Below are positions 35,946-45,132 of a DNA stretch of 64,000 nucleotides, piece by piece (the stretch's first letter is position 1; each line of letters begins with the position of its first letter). The notes beneath the pieces are model-generated. The model was not told where the DNA came from. It searched no databases and was given only the letters and a program-made list of their open reading frames with translations. The position numbers were made by a program, and so were the translations under genes. The stretch comes from Micromonospora avicenniae (GTDB lineage: Bacteria; Actinomycetota; Actinomycetes; Mycobacteriales; Micromonosporaceae), in assembly GCF_900156065.1 (NCBI RefSeq), contig NZ_FTNF01000019.1, forward strand, positions 1-64,000, read 5' to 3'.

Positions 35946-37949
35946 ATGCCCAAGCGGGTCACGACGGAGCCAGGCCGGGACAGAGGGCCGGCGATCCTCG
36001 CACCGGCGCAGTTCGGCGGTTATCCCGGCCCGTTCCGCGAGGTGGTCCGCGGTAGCACCATCATCAAGCTGCTCGGCACCACCGACGCCAAGCTCATCGG
36101 CCTGATGTACCTCACCACGTCGTTCGCCTTCTACGTGATCGGCGGGGTGATGGCCATGCTCATGCGGGGGGAGCTGGCCCGGCCCGGGCTGCAGTTCCTC
36201 TCCCCCGAGCAGTACAACCAGCTGTTCACCATGCACGGCACGGTGATGCTGCTGCTCTTCGCCACGCCGCTGGTGTTCGCGTTCGGCAACTACATCGTGC
36301 CGCTCCAGATCGGCGCCCCGGACGTCTCCTTCCCCCGGCTCAACGCGCTCGCGTACTGGCTCTACCTGTTGGGCGGATCGATCGTGGTGGGCGGCTTCCT
36401 CGTCCCGGGCGGCGCGGCGGACTTCGGCTGGTTCGCCTACGCGCCGCTCTCCGACGTGGAGCACTCCCCCGGGGTCGGCGGGAACATGTGGCTCGTCGGC
36501 CTGGTCATCTCCGGGCTGGGCACCATCCTCGGCGCGGTCAACATGATCACCACGGTCCTGACCCTGCGCGCCCCGGGTATGACGATGTTCCGGATGCCGA
36601 TCTTCACCTGGAACGTCCTGCTCACCAGCGTGCTGGTGATCCTGGTCTTCCCGCTGCTCGCCGCGGCGCTGCTGGCACTCGGCGCGGACCGGCTGCTGAA
36701 CGCGCACGTGTACGACGCCGCCACCGGCGGACCGATGCTCTGGCAACACCTGTTCTGGTTCTTCGGTCATCCCGAGGTCTACATCGTGGCGCTGCCGTTC
36801 TTCGGCATCATCACCGAGATCATCCCGGTCTTCTCCCGCAAACCGATCTTCGGGTACACCGGTCTGGTGCTCGCCACCGTCGCGATCACCGTGCTGTCGA
36901 TGACGGTCTGGGCACACCACATGTTCGGCACCGGGCAGGTGCTGCTGCCGTTCTTCAGCATCGTGAGCTATCTCATCGCCGTGCCGACCGGGGTGAAGTT
37001 CTTCAACTGGATCGGCACGATGTGGAAGGGGCAGCTCACCTTCGAGACGCCGATGCTGTTCGCCATCGGCTTCCTGGTGACCTTCCTGCTCGGCGGGCTC
37101 ACGGGGGTGCTGCTGGCCAGCCCTCCGGTCGACTTCCACGTCACGGACACCTACTTCGTCGTCGCCCACTTCCACTACGTCCTCTTCGGCACGATCGTCT
37201 TCGCCGCCTTCGGCGGCGTGTACTTCTGGTTCCCGAAGATGACCGGCCGGCTGCTCGACGAACGGCTCGGCAAGGTCCACTTCTGGACGATGTTCCTGAG
37301 CTTCCACACCACGTTCCTCGTGCAGCACTGGCTGGGCAACGAGGGCATGCCGCGGCGCTACTCCGACTACCTGGCCACTGACGGATTCACCGTGCTGAAC
37401 ACGGTCTCCACCCTCGGGTCGTTCGTGCTCGGCGCGTCCACCCTGTTCTTCATCTACAACGTCTGGAAGACCTGGCGGTACGGGGCGCAGGTGACGGTGG
37501 ACGACCCCTGGGGGTTCGGCAACTCGCTGGAATGGGCCACCACGTGCCCGCCGCCGCTGCGCAACTTCGATCGGATGCCCCGCATCCGTTCCGAGCGGCC
37601 CGCGTTCGACGCCAAGTACGGCGCGCTCGTCTCCGACCTCGGTCGCGACCTGCCGCAGCGCACCACCCGGCCACCGCAGGGGTTCCGTGAGGAGATGCGG
37701 CACGTCACGCAGGTCCCCGAATCGCCCTCCGCCGTGGGAGCGACCGGCCCGCGCGAGGCCAACGAGTACACGCCGGCGCCACAGTCCGGTGCCCGCCCGG
37801 TGCACGTGCCGGACCCGGAGCAGGTCCGCCGGCCGAGCTTCGAGGAGACCGACGAGCCCGAGGACAACCCGCTCGGCGCGCATCGCGCGCCCCAGGAGAA
37901 CGACGAGTGGAGCCACCCCCGCAGCCACGGCGACCAACCGGGGCAGTGA
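35946..37949 (+). CDS. ctaD: Cytochrome c oxidase subunit I (stand-alone paralogue)
   Basis: 667 residues with the twelve-helix haem-copper oxidase core. Ligand motifs: FTMHGTVML (low-spin haem histidine), FWFFGHPEVYIVALP (Cu-B histidine with the cross-linked tyrosine), WAHHMF (Cu-B pair) and VAHFHYV (haem ligands). A hydrophilic tail of about 100 residues (from about 565) follows. No ctaC, ctaE or ctaF is adjacent, so it probably swaps into the aa3 oxidase under stress, as its SigF/B-type promoter hints. Ends in a strong terminator. Confidence 0.93.
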   Translation: MPKRVTTEPGRDRGPAILAPAQFGGYPGPFREVVRGSTIIKLLGTTDAKLIGLMYLTTSFAFYVIGGVMAMLMRGELARPGLQFLSPEQYNQLFTMHGTVMLLLFATPLVFAFGNYIVPLQIGAPDVSFPRLNALAYWLYLLGGSIVVGGFLVPGGAADFGWFAYAPLSDVEHSPGVGGNMWLVGLVISGLGTILGAVNMITTVLTLRAPGMTMFRMPIFTWNVLLTSVLVILVFPLLAAALLALGADRLLNAHVYDAATGGPMLWQHLFWFFGHPEVYIVALPFFGIITEIIPVFSRKPIFGYTGLVLATVAITVLSMTVWAHHMFGTGQVLLPFFSIVSYLIAVPTGVKFFNWIGTMWKGQLTFETPMLFAIGFLVTFLLGGLTGVLLASPPVDFHVTDTYFVVAHFHYVLFGTIVFAAFGGVYFWFPKMTGRLLDERLGKVHFWTMFLSFHTTFLVQHWLGNEGMPRRYSDYLATDGFTVLNTVSTLGSFVLGASTLFFIYNVWKTWRYGAQVTVDDPWGFGNSLEWATTCPPPLRNFDRMPRIRSERPAFDAKYGALVSDLGRDLPQRTTRPPQGFREEMRHVTQVPESPSAVGATGPREANEYTPAPQSGARPVHVPDPEQVRRPSFEETDEPEDNPLGAHRAPQENDEWSHPRSHGDQPGQ

Positions 37950-37966
37950 CAGACAGACGAACCGAA

Positions 37967-38011
37967 GGAAGGAGCCCCTGTCGACGCCGGGCGTTGACAG
38001 GGGCTCCTTCC
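37967..38011. terminator. Bidirectional terminator between ctaD and the sigma gene
   Basis: A perfect 16-base stem (37967-37982 with 37996-38011) with a 13-base loop, placed between convergent genes. Confidence 0.85.
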
Positions 38012-38040
38012 TGACGGCGCGGTGCGAGCGGACGGGCCGA

Positions 38041-39177
38041 TCAGTCGCGGGCCGGTGGCAGACCGGCGGCGGTCAGCGAGCGGCGCACCGCCGGCTGCAC
38101 CCGGGTGAGTCGCATCGGTACGCCGGTGCGGGCGGCCGCCTCCCGGCCGGCCACGAGAGCGGCTATTCCACCGGCGTCGACCCCGCCCGCGCCGACCAGG
38201 TCGACCACGACCTCGCTCGGCTGACCGGTGACCGCCTCCAGCATCGCTCGGCGCAGCTGGTCCGCACCGTCGCGGTCGACGTCGCCGCCGACCTCGACCA
38301 CCACCCGGTCACCGTTCTGCCGCACCGAGATGCGTGACTTGGTCGACTCGCTCTCGGCCGCGCCGTTCTGCCACGGCGGCGGCGTGTCGGCGAGCATCGC
38401 CTGACGCAGCCAGGTCAGCGCGCGCGACAGGAGCCGGGAGACGTGCATCTGCGAGATGCCGAACCGGGCCGCGATCTCCGCCTGGGTCTGGTTGCCGTAG
38501 AAGCGCATGGCCAGGATCCGCCGCTCCCGCCAGGGCAGGCGGTGCAGCAGCCCGCTGACCGTGACCCGGTCGTCGACGGATTCCAGCGCGTTGTCGGACT
38601 CGCCGACCAGGTCACCGAACTCGGCCGAACTCTCCCCGCCGACCGGGGCGTTGAGCGAGGCCGGGCTGTAGCCGGCGGCCGACTCCAGCGCGGCGAGGAT
38701 CTCCTCCTCCGGCGTCTCCAGCCGCTGGGCCAGTTCGGCCACCGTCGGCGCCCGGGACAGTTCGCTGGTCAGCGCCGCGGTGGCCTGCCCGACCTCGAGG
38801 ATCAGGTCGCGTAGCCGGCGGGGTACGTGTACGCCCCACGTCCGGTCCCGGAAGTGCCGCTTGATCTCGCCAACGATCGTGATCGCCGCGTACGCGGTGA
38901 AGGAGCCCCGTTCCGGGTCGTACCGGTCGACTGCGTTCACCAGCCCCAGCCGGGCCACCTGCTCCAGATCCTCCAGCGGTTCCCCCCGCCCTCGGTAGCG
39001 ACGGGCGAGCCGGCCGGCGAACGGCAGAGCGAACCGCACCAGGTCGTCGCGGGCCTCCTGCCGCCGTTCGGGCGGTAGTCCCTCGATACGCGCCGCGTAC
39101 GCCAATGCGGCCGCGTCGAGGTCCTCCAGGCCCCGCTCGGTGGGTGGTGGCGTGCTTGTGGCGGTCTTTCCGAACAT
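38041..39177 (-). CDS. SigF/SigB-family sigma factor fused to a C-terminal STAS domain
   Basis: 378 residues. Region 2 (DLEQVARLGLVNAVDRYDPERG, SFTAYAAITIVGEIKRHFRD, WGVHVPRRLRDL), region 3 and region 4 (LPWRERRILAMRFYGNQTQA, EIAARFGISQMHVSRLLSRAL) fill 1-272 as in SigF/B/G factors. Residues 285-375 are an added STAS domain; the usual DSSG phospho-acceptor reads DAGG, so it has no serine to phosphorylate. GGGAGG supports ATG 39177. The domain may make the factor self-regulated or bind an anti-sigma protein. Confidence 0.9.
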   Translation of the reverse strand: MFGKTATSTPPPTERGLEDLDAAALAYAARIEGLPPERRQEARDDLVRFALPFAGRLARRYRGRGEPLEDLEQVARLGLVNAVDRYDPERGSFTAYAAITIVGEIKRHFRDRTWGVHVPRRLRDLILEVGQATAALTSELSRAPTVAELAQRLETPEEEILAALESAAGYSPASLNAPVGGESSAEFGDLVGESDNALESVDDRVTVSGLLHRLPWRERRILAMRFYGNQTQAEIAARFGISQMHVSRLLSRALTWLRQAMLADTPPPWQNGAAESESTKSRISVRQNGDRVVVEVGGDVDRDGADQLRRAMLEAVTGQPSEVVVDLVGAGGVDAGGIAALVAGREAAARTGVPMRLTRVQPAVRRSLTAAGLPPARD

Positions 39178-39335
39178 CCGCGCCTCCCTCAGGAAGGTCC
39201 CCCGCCCGGATTGGGAAAGCCGGTCGTGCGCGTGGTCGGACCACGCACCGGGCCGGAAGTGGGTTACGTGACTGGGACGCCAGCGGGCGACGACACCACG
39301 CTGCGCAACGTGATCAGTCCATCGCAGCCAGCGAT

Positions 39336-39360
39336 GTTCCCGCTCCGTAGGTACTCAATC
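39336..39360 (-). promoter_or_regulatory. Weak SigF/SigB-type promoter candidate of the sigma gene
   Basis: On the minus strand GATT (39360-39357), 15 bases, then GGGAAC (39341-39336). It differs from the main consensus in both halves, and the leader would be about 150 bases. Confidence 0.25.
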
Positions 39361-39422
39361 ACGGGATCCCGGGTTCGCGAGGATGTTTCGCTGGGCTCGC
39401 CTCGAGAGAGCTGGGCGCGCCT

Positions 39423-40865
39423 TCAGGAGACGAGCAGACCCTGGTGGGTGCCGCCGTCGCGGAACACGGCCAACGCCTCCGCCACGGTCAACGCGGGCGG
39501 CGCCGGAAGGTCGTACGGCTGGGCCCGCAGCACCTCGGTGGCCCGACGGGTGGGCACGGAGGCGACGGGGTAGCCCCGCGCGGAGGTGCGGTCCAGGGCC
39601 CGGCGGCGACGGCCGAAGCCGGCCACCGCGAGCCACTGCGGCAGACCGGCGAGGGCGGGAGAGCGGACCCCGGGCGGTTCGGGCAGCACGTCCACGGAGC
39701 TGTACGGCTCGCTGCCGGCGAGCCACCACTCCACCCCCTCCACGCTGCGCCGCGTCGCGTTCTCGCACCAGTACGGCACCAGCCCGGCGCGCACCACCTG
39801 CCACGGGTCGAGCAGCCGCCCGCACTCCACCACCAGCCGGTCGCCGGTCTTGCCCGCCATCCGCAGCCACCGGCGGTAGAGGTCCGCCACGACGGCGCTG
39901 AGCCCCTCGGGCCGGGGGAAGAGCACGCGGTGCAGGATCCGTTCGTGCCGCCCCGCCCAGTCCCGGGCGCTCAGTTCGAAACCGGACTCCACGCCGTGCT
40001 CGGCGTACCCCGACGGGGAGGAGACCTGTGGCGGTTCCCAGCGGGCGGCGTCGCCACCGGCCGAGCGAAGAACCTGACGCAGCGCGTGGCTGTCCGGATG
40101 GAAGTCGACGGGGTCCAGCCCGCTAGCCGGAGAACCGACCTGGAAGCTGTGCCCCTGCCCCACCTCCACCACCGGCCAGGTCCGCGCGTCGCGAAGCAGC
40201 AGCACCGGCGCGCCCGGGGCCAGCCGGTCGCCCAGGAACCGCCGGTACGCCGCGGGCAGTGTCCGCCACCGGGCCGCGAGCATGATCGTCGCCCCGGCCA
40301 ACGCGCCTCGGCTCGCCGGGCAGTGCACCTGGCGCACGTGCAGGTCGTCGTTGCCGCCGAGCAGCCGCGCGACGAGCGCCGCGCCGTGGTCCAACGCGGC
40401 GCCCGGGCGATCCACCGCGCCCTGCGCCCAGTGCACGGTCATCTCGAAGCCGACAGGCAGCCAGGGCACCCCGAGGGCGACCGCCAGGTGTACGGCGGCG
40501 CCGTGCGGCGAGCCGATGACGACGCCCGGGTAGCTGCGGCGGGGGTACTGGTCGACGAACCAGCTCGCCACCCGCTCCGCGTCAACGTCGGCGACCTGAG
40601 CGGGGGTGAGCGCGACGCGTCCGGCCGCTCGGGTGACCGCCGCCCGGCGGACCGGATCAGGGGCGCCGGGGAACCGGGACGCGGGGCCCGGATGCCCCAG
40701 GTCGGCGCAGTCCGTGCCGCGCAGCGCACGGGCCGCGGCGGCGACCAGGACACGTGCCACGCTGCCGCTCGTGACGACCCGGTCGCCGGCCAGGCCGGCG
40801 TCCGCTGCCACGAGCCCCTCGTGCACCTTGTGCACCGGCCCCACCTTGCCTCGTTCGCTCACCAC
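39423..40865 (-). CDS. Large hypothetical protein of unknown family
   Basis: About 480 residues without a domain I can name. Tryptophan-rich segments (WFVDQYPRRSYPGVVIGSPHG, GVPWLPVGFEMTVHWAQG, EGVEWWLAGSEPYSSVDVLP) look globular and cytoplasmic; no membrane helices. I chose GTG 40865 (VVSERGK) with GGGAAG upstream; a GTG at 40913 is the longer option. It stands alone after the sigma gene. Possibly an enzyme of the alpha/beta type, but no catalytic motif is clear. Confidence 0.65.
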   Translation of the reverse strand: MVSERGKVGPVHKVHEGLVAADAGLAGDRVVTSGSVARVLVAAAARALRGTDCADLGHPGPASRFPGAPDPVRRAAVTRAAGRVALTPAQVADVDAERVASWFVDQYPRRSYPGVVIGSPHGAAVHLAVALGVPWLPVGFEMTVHWAQGAVDRPGAALDHGAALVARLLGGNDDLHVRQVHCPASRGALAGATIMLAARWRTLPAAYRRFLGDRLAPGAPVLLLRDARTWPVVEVGQGHSFQVGSPASGLDPVDFHPDSHALRQVLRSAGGDAARWEPPQVSSPSGYAEHGVESGFELSARDWAGRHERILHRVLFPRPEGLSAVVADLYRRWLRMAGKTGDRLVVECGRLLDPWQVVRAGLVPYWCENATRRSVEGVEWWLAGSEPYSSVDVLPEPPGVRSPALAGLPQWLAVAGFGRRRRALDRTSARGYPVASVPTRRATEVLRAQPYDLPAPPALTVAEALAVFRDGGTHQGLLVS

Positions 40866-41012
40866 GCGGCCCGGCTTCCCGTCCCGATGCGGTTCAAACG
40901 GGCCCTCCGCCACCTGCCGGGTCCAATCCGCTGATCGGGGACACTTCGCCGGTACCGGCCGGTTGGCGGTGTCCTGCCCGATCCGGGCCCTTCCCGAAGG
41001 CGTGTTCCGGGT

Positions 41013-42773
41013 CTAGACGATGTCGTCGGCGGCCACCGAGATCTGCCGGTCCACCTGCTCGCGGACCCGGCGGGCGGCGTCGCCGTCAGCGAAGAGACCC
41101 CGCAGGTCGGCCAACGCCGGCTCGGGCGGTGCGAGCGGCACGGCGGCGTCGACCACCGCCTCCACGACACAGGGGCGGTCCGCGGCCAGCGCCTCGTCCC
41201 AGGCGGCCCCGACCAGCTCCGGGCGGTCCACCCGTACGCCGTGCAGCCCGAGCAGCCGGGCCCAACCGGCGTACGGCACGTCGGGGCGGCGCTGGGCCGG
41301 GTCGGTGACCGGCTGGCGACCGGCACCCATGCCGGACTGGTCGCGGTTGTTCAGCACCAGCACCACCAGCCGCGGATCCCGCCAACGTGGCCAGTGGTGC
41401 GCCACGGTGACCAACTCGGCGAGACCGTTGAGCTGCATGGCGCCGTCGCCGAGCAGCGCGATCACCGGCTGGTCCGGTGCGGCGAGCTTGGCCGCGACCG
41501 CGTACGGCAGGGCGCACCCCATCGAACCGAGCGTGCCGCACAGCTGGGCGTTCACCCCGGGCTGCAGCTCCAGGTGGCGCGCGTACCAGTAGATGACCGA
41601 TCCGACGTCCACGGCGACCGAGCCGGTACGCGGCAGCCGTGCGGAGAGTTCCTGGAGCACCAGTTGCGGGTTCACCGGCTCGGCCGGCGCGCTCGCGCGG
41701 TCGACCAGCTCCCGCCGCCAACGGTCCACCGAGTTCTCCACCGTGGCCCGCCACTGCGGGCTGGGCCGGTCCGGCACCCGGGCGAGCAGCGCCCGCAGGG
41801 TCTCGGCCGCGTCACCGACCAGCGGGACGTCCACCGGGTAGCGGCTGCCGACCCGGCGTCCGTCGATGTCTATCTGCACCGTGCGCACCTGCCCGGGCAT
41901 CGGCAGGTAGCTGGTCCACGGGTCGTTGGTGCCCACCAGCAGCAGCGTGTCGCAGCCGCCCATCAGCTCGGCGGCGGCACGGGTGCCCACCTCGCCGAGC
42001 ACGCCGGCGTGGTACGGCAGCCGCTCGTCGAGCACCGGCTTGCCGAGCAGCGAGCAGGCCACTCCGGCGCCGAGCCGGTCGGCGAGCGCCACCACCTCGT
42101 GCTCCGCGTCCTGGGCGCCCTGCCCGACCAGGATCGCCACCCGCTGACCGGCGCCGAGGAGCTGCGCGGCGGCGGCCAGGTCCACCTCGTGCGGAAGCAC
42201 CCGGGCCAACGGCTCACCGGGCGTCGCCGTGATCACGCCGATGCCGTACGCGTGAAGGTCGGGTACAGCCGCCTCCTGCACCTGCCGCGGCAGCACCACG
42301 CAGACCGGGCTGCGGGTCGCCGCGGCGGTGCGGAACGCCTGATCGAGCAGGGTCGGCACCTGGGCGGCACTGCGCGCGTAGTGGACGAACTGGTTGCACA
42401 CGTCGGCGAAGAGGCGGGTCAGCCCGATCTCCTGGTGCGCGCCGCCCAGCGGGCCGGAGACGTCCTCACCGACGAGCGCCACGACCGGCTTGCTGTCCAG
42501 CTTGGCGTCGTAGAGGCCGTTGAGCAGCTGCACCGCGCTCGGCCCCTGGGTGGCGAGGCAGACCCCGATACCGTCGGTGAACTTCGCGTGCCCGGTCGCC
42601 ATGAAGGCGGCGGCCTCCTCGTGCCGCGCCGGCACGAACTCCGGGTCGCCCCCGGCGCGGTCCAACGCCGCGACGATCGGGGCGATGGCCGCGCCCGGGT
42701 AGCCGAAGGCCCGCGGGACCCGCCAGGCACGCAGCCGTTCGACCACCAGATCGGCGGCGATCCGGTCAGCCAT
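41013..42773 (-). CDS. Thiamine-diphosphate enzyme (pyruvate oxidase / acetolactate-synthase-like)
   Basis: 586 residues. The N-terminal PYR domain holds the cofactor glutamate in FVPARHEEAAAFMATGHAK. A central domain follows. The PP domain has GDGAMQLNGLAELVTVAHH with the ThDP-binding aspartate and NNRDQSG. The pattern is close to actinobacterial PoxB-type proteins. It would decarboxylate pyruvate or a related 2-oxoacid. Its start overlaps the end of the release-factor-like gene by eight bases, so both are one operon. Confidence 0.85.
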   Translation of the reverse strand: MADRIAADLVVERLRAWRVPRAFGYPGAAIAPIVAALDRAGGDPEFVPARHEEAAAFMATGHAKFTDGIGVCLATQGPSAVQLLNGLYDAKLDSKPVVALVGEDVSGPLGGAHQEIGLTRLFADVCNQFVHYARSAAQVPTLLDQAFRTAAATRSPVCVVLPRQVQEAAVPDLHAYGIGVITATPGEPLARVLPHEVDLAAAAQLLGAGQRVAILVGQGAQDAEHEVVALADRLGAGVACSLLGKPVLDERLPYHAGVLGEVGTRAAAELMGGCDTLLLVGTNDPWTSYLPMPGQVRTVQIDIDGRRVGSRYPVDVPLVGDAAETLRALLARVPDRPSPQWRATVENSVDRWRRELVDRASAPAEPVNPQLVLQELSARLPRTGSVAVDVGSVIYWYARHLELQPGVNAQLCGTLGSMGCALPYAVAAKLAAPDQPVIALLGDGAMQLNGLAELVTVAHHWPRWRDPRLVVLVLNNRDQSGMGAGRQPVTDPAQRRPDVPYAGWARLLGLHGVRVDRPELVGAAWDEALAADRPCVVEAVVDAAVPLAPPEPALADLRGLFADGDAARRVREQVDRQISVAADDIV

Positions 42774-43890
42774 TGCCCCGCCCCGGGGTGCTGGCGTCCA
42801 CGTACCGCAGCACCGCGCCGACCCCGTCGGTCAGCTCCGGCGCCTCGTCGGGGCCGAGCACGGTCAGCTCGGCGTCGGTGCCGACGAGCGCGCGTACCAG
42901 GGCCGCGTCGGCGCGTACCCGCTGCGGATCGTCGACCGACATGGCGCTCAGCTGCCCCGGGTCGACGGCGATCTCGGTCGGCTCCGGGCCGATCCACAGC
43001 TCGCCGTTCGCGGACGGGTCGTCCACGATCAGCATGTTGTCGACCTGGTTGCGTTGCAGCGCGGCGACCACGGCCGCGAGGCCGGCGCCGACGTCCTCCT
43101 GGGTGCCGAACCGGTCCAGGGCCGCGGTGATCCGCTGGTCGGCCACCTCGGCGATGGTCTGCACGGTCAGGTCGTCCAGGAGGGTCTGGTCGGCGCCACC
43201 GGCCCGGGAGCCGGCATCGGTGCGGACCACCAGATCCTGCCAGCGCACCGGCATCTGCGCGGCGATCATCCCGGTGGCCCGGATGTCCCCGGCGACCACC
43301 ACCACGTCCGCGCCGACCTTCTCGGCCAGCTCGACCGTCGCGGCGGTCACGTCACCGGCGTTGTGGTGCCACGCCTCCATGGCCGCGCGCTGGTAGCGCG
43401 ACTGCGACCAGCCACCTGGCTGCACCCGGCGCAGCTGGAAACTCTCGCGCCCGACGATGTGCGCCCGGCGCGGCACTCCCCCGGCACTGACCGCCATGGC
43501 GTCCGCGCCGGTCCGGTCCGCCAGCACCCGCACCCACGCCACCTGCTCGCCCCGCTGGGCGAGCAGCGGCATCACGTGCGGCAGCGGCGCGTAGGAGGCG
43601 AGGTCGCGCAGTGGTGGTGCGGAGAGGAACTCGGTGAGCACCACCTGGCCGCGAGTGGCGAAGGCGGCCAGACCGTAGTCCCCCGGCATCGGGTCGTGCC
43701 CCCGGATCACCCGGTCCAGCGCGGCGACCGTCGGCTCGTCCGCACCCTGGTCGATCAGTTGGCCCTGCAGTGCCCGCCAGCGCAGGTCGAGCGCCGGGTG
43801 GGCGTCGTGCGTGTCGGCCGACGCGTCCAGGTACACCGAGCACCACGGCCCGGGGCGGTCGTAGAGCGGGCGCAGGAAGGACAGCTGCAT
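42766..43890 (-). CDS. baeRF / Rv2629-type release-factor-like protein
   Basis: 374 residues of the bacterial archaeo-eukaryotic release factor family (Rv2629/Vms1-like). The middle has ADVVVVAGDIRATGMIAAQM and the C-terminal part VDNMLIVDDP typical of the eRF1 domain-3 fold; the N-terminus starts FLRPLYDRPGPWCSVYLDAS. The family may act on stalled ribosomes or peptidyl-tRNA; Rv2629 is a dormancy-regulon gene. First gene of the operon with the ThDP enzyme. No SigF/B-type promoter fits upstream, although a GGGTAT is present. Confidence 0.8.
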   Translation of the reverse strand: MQLSFLRPLYDRPGPWCSVYLDASADTHDAHPALDLRWRALQGQLIDQGADEPTVAALDRVIRGHDPMPGDYGLAAFATRGQVVLTEFLSAPPLRDLASYAPLPHVMPLLAQRGEQVAWVRVLADRTGADAMAVSAGGVPRRAHIVGRESFQLRRVQPGGWSQSRYQRAAMEAWHHNAGDVTAATVELAEKVGADVVVVAGDIRATGMIAAQMPVRWQDLVVRTDAGSRAGGADQTLLDDLTVQTIAEVADQRITAALDRFGTQEDVGAGLAAVVAALQRNQVDNMLIVDDPSANGELWIGPEPTEIAVDPGQLSAMSVDDPQRVRADAALVRALVGTDAELTVLGPDEAPELTDGVGAVLRYVDASTPGRGNG

Positions 43891-44042
43891 GCTCGACCCC
43901 TTTCCAGCTCGGCCCTGCGCATACCCGAGCCGCCCCGAATGTCACCTGGCCGGACATGAGTGCGTGACCAGGTTTCATTCACGCCGTTCAACCCGCCACG
44001 CGGATACCATCAGTGAACGGATCAGGACTCTCGGTGGTGGTC

Positions 44043-44582
44043 ATGGACAGCGGACTCGATACCCGGCGGATCGCACATCCGACGCAACGGATCTTCACCG
44101 GCCGGGTGGTCCGGTTCCTGGAGGGGTACACGCGGGAGATCGCCGTCGGCAAACCTGTCCTGATCGCCGTGCTGGCGGCGGCCGGTGTGGGCGCGCTGCT
44201 GATGCGGGTGGTGCGCGCCGTGCTGCCCGGCAGCGGCGGCGGGGCTCGCCGGCGCTGGAAGGACCTGACCAAGGGACCCGAATATCTGGTCACCCCGGTG
44301 CGGCTGCGTGACAACACCGGCGGGCTCTACGAGGTCGAGCTGCACGGACACCTGCCGCAGAGCGCACTGCACCCCGCCGACCACGTCCAGCTGACCCTGC
44401 GACCGCAGCGCGACCCGGACCTGCCGCCGCGGATCGAGCGGATCGTCAACCTCACCACCGGGCAGCTGCTCACCCCGCGTACCGCGACGCTCTGGACTCA
44501 CCTCGGCCCACCGCTGCTGCTGCAGGCCATCCTCGGGGTGCTGCTGGTGCTCGGGGTCGCCGCCTGGTCGGCGCTGACCTGA
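44043..44582 (+). CDS. Hypothetical two-helix membrane protein
   Basis: 179 residues: one hydrophobic segment near the N-terminus (PVLIAVLAAAGVGALLMRVV), a beta-rich middle (VTPVRLRDNTGGLYEVELHGHL), and one near the C-terminus (LLLQAILGVLLVLGVAAW). The central domain would face the cytoplasm or exterior between the two anchors. ATG 44043 is preferred; a GTG ten codons earlier is possible. Unknown family. Confidence 0.6.
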   Translation: MDSGLDTRRIAHPTQRIFTGRVVRFLEGYTREIAVGKPVLIAVLAAAGVGALLMRVVRAVLPGSGGGARRRWKDLTKGPEYLVTPVRLRDNTGGLYEVELHGHLPQSALHPADHVQLTLRPQRDPDLPPRIERIVNLTTGQLLTPRTATLWTHLGPPLLLQAILGVLLVLGVAAWSALT

Positions 44583-44606
44583 CGCCGCCTCCGGTCGCCG
44601 CCGGGC

Positions 44607-44948
44607 TCAGCGCACCGCGGCGGGTTGCGGGGGCGCCGCGGCCTCCGTCGCGCCGAGCATCCCCCGGCGGTAGGCCCAGCGCTCGTAGACGAGCGTCGCG
44701 AACGGGGGCACGGCACAGGCCAGCGCCACGCCGGTGGCCAGCAAGCTCCACCGGTGGCGCCGGGCCACGAGGAGCACCAGCAGCAGGTACCCGACGAAGA
44801 GCGCGCCGTGGATCGGCCCGAAGATCTTCACGCCCAGCTCGTTGCCGGGCGGGCCGTACTTGACCGCCATCCCGATCAGCAGACCGAGCCAGGAACACGC
44901 CTCGGCGATCGCCGCACCGACGAACAGCCTGGTCACCCTGTCGCGCAT
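44607..44948 (-). CDS. DUF3817 membrane protein
   Basis: 113 residues with three hydrophobic helices and the DUF3817 signature AEACSWLGLLIGMAVKYGP and IFGPIHGALFVGYLLLVLL. Function unknown. ATG 44948 (MRDRVTRLF) fits the family start; upstream in-frame codons lack a ribosome-binding site. Confidence 0.82.
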   Translation of the reverse strand: MRDRVTRLFVGAAIAEACSWLGLLIGMAVKYGPPGNELGVKIFGPIHGALFVGYLLLVLLVARRHRWSLLATGVALACAVPPFATLVYERWAYRRGMLGATEAAAPPQPAAVR

Positions 44949-45028
44949 CGCCACCGCCACCACCCCTCGGCCGGCCATCGTAGCCGTGGCGGGGCCCGGA
45001 GCCGGACGCAACCGGCCGGACGCGACGG

Positions 45029-45054
45029 GAATCACCCGAAGCGCGGACGGGTAG
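45029..45054 (+). promoter_or_regulatory. Variant SigF/SigB-type promoter before the GCS2-type ligase
   Basis: GAAT (45029-45032), 16 bases, then GGGTAG (45049-45054). It fits the looser GNNT form only. Confidence 0.35.
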
Positions 45055-45132
45055 AGAGGCTTCCACATGCTCTTCCCCCTTCCGCCCCCGAGTGGGAGGT
45101 TAGGAGGACCAGCGGCGACTCGGGTGGTGACC

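Noticed and set aside
35868..37937. 689-codon minus-strand frame opposite ctaD
   Set aside because: Glutamate/histidine-rich shadow of a gene whose haem-copper motifs are unmistakable.
43920..43970. SigF/B-type promoter before the baeRF gene
   Set aside because: GGGTAT is present, but no GTTT or GNNT lies 14-16 bases upstream.
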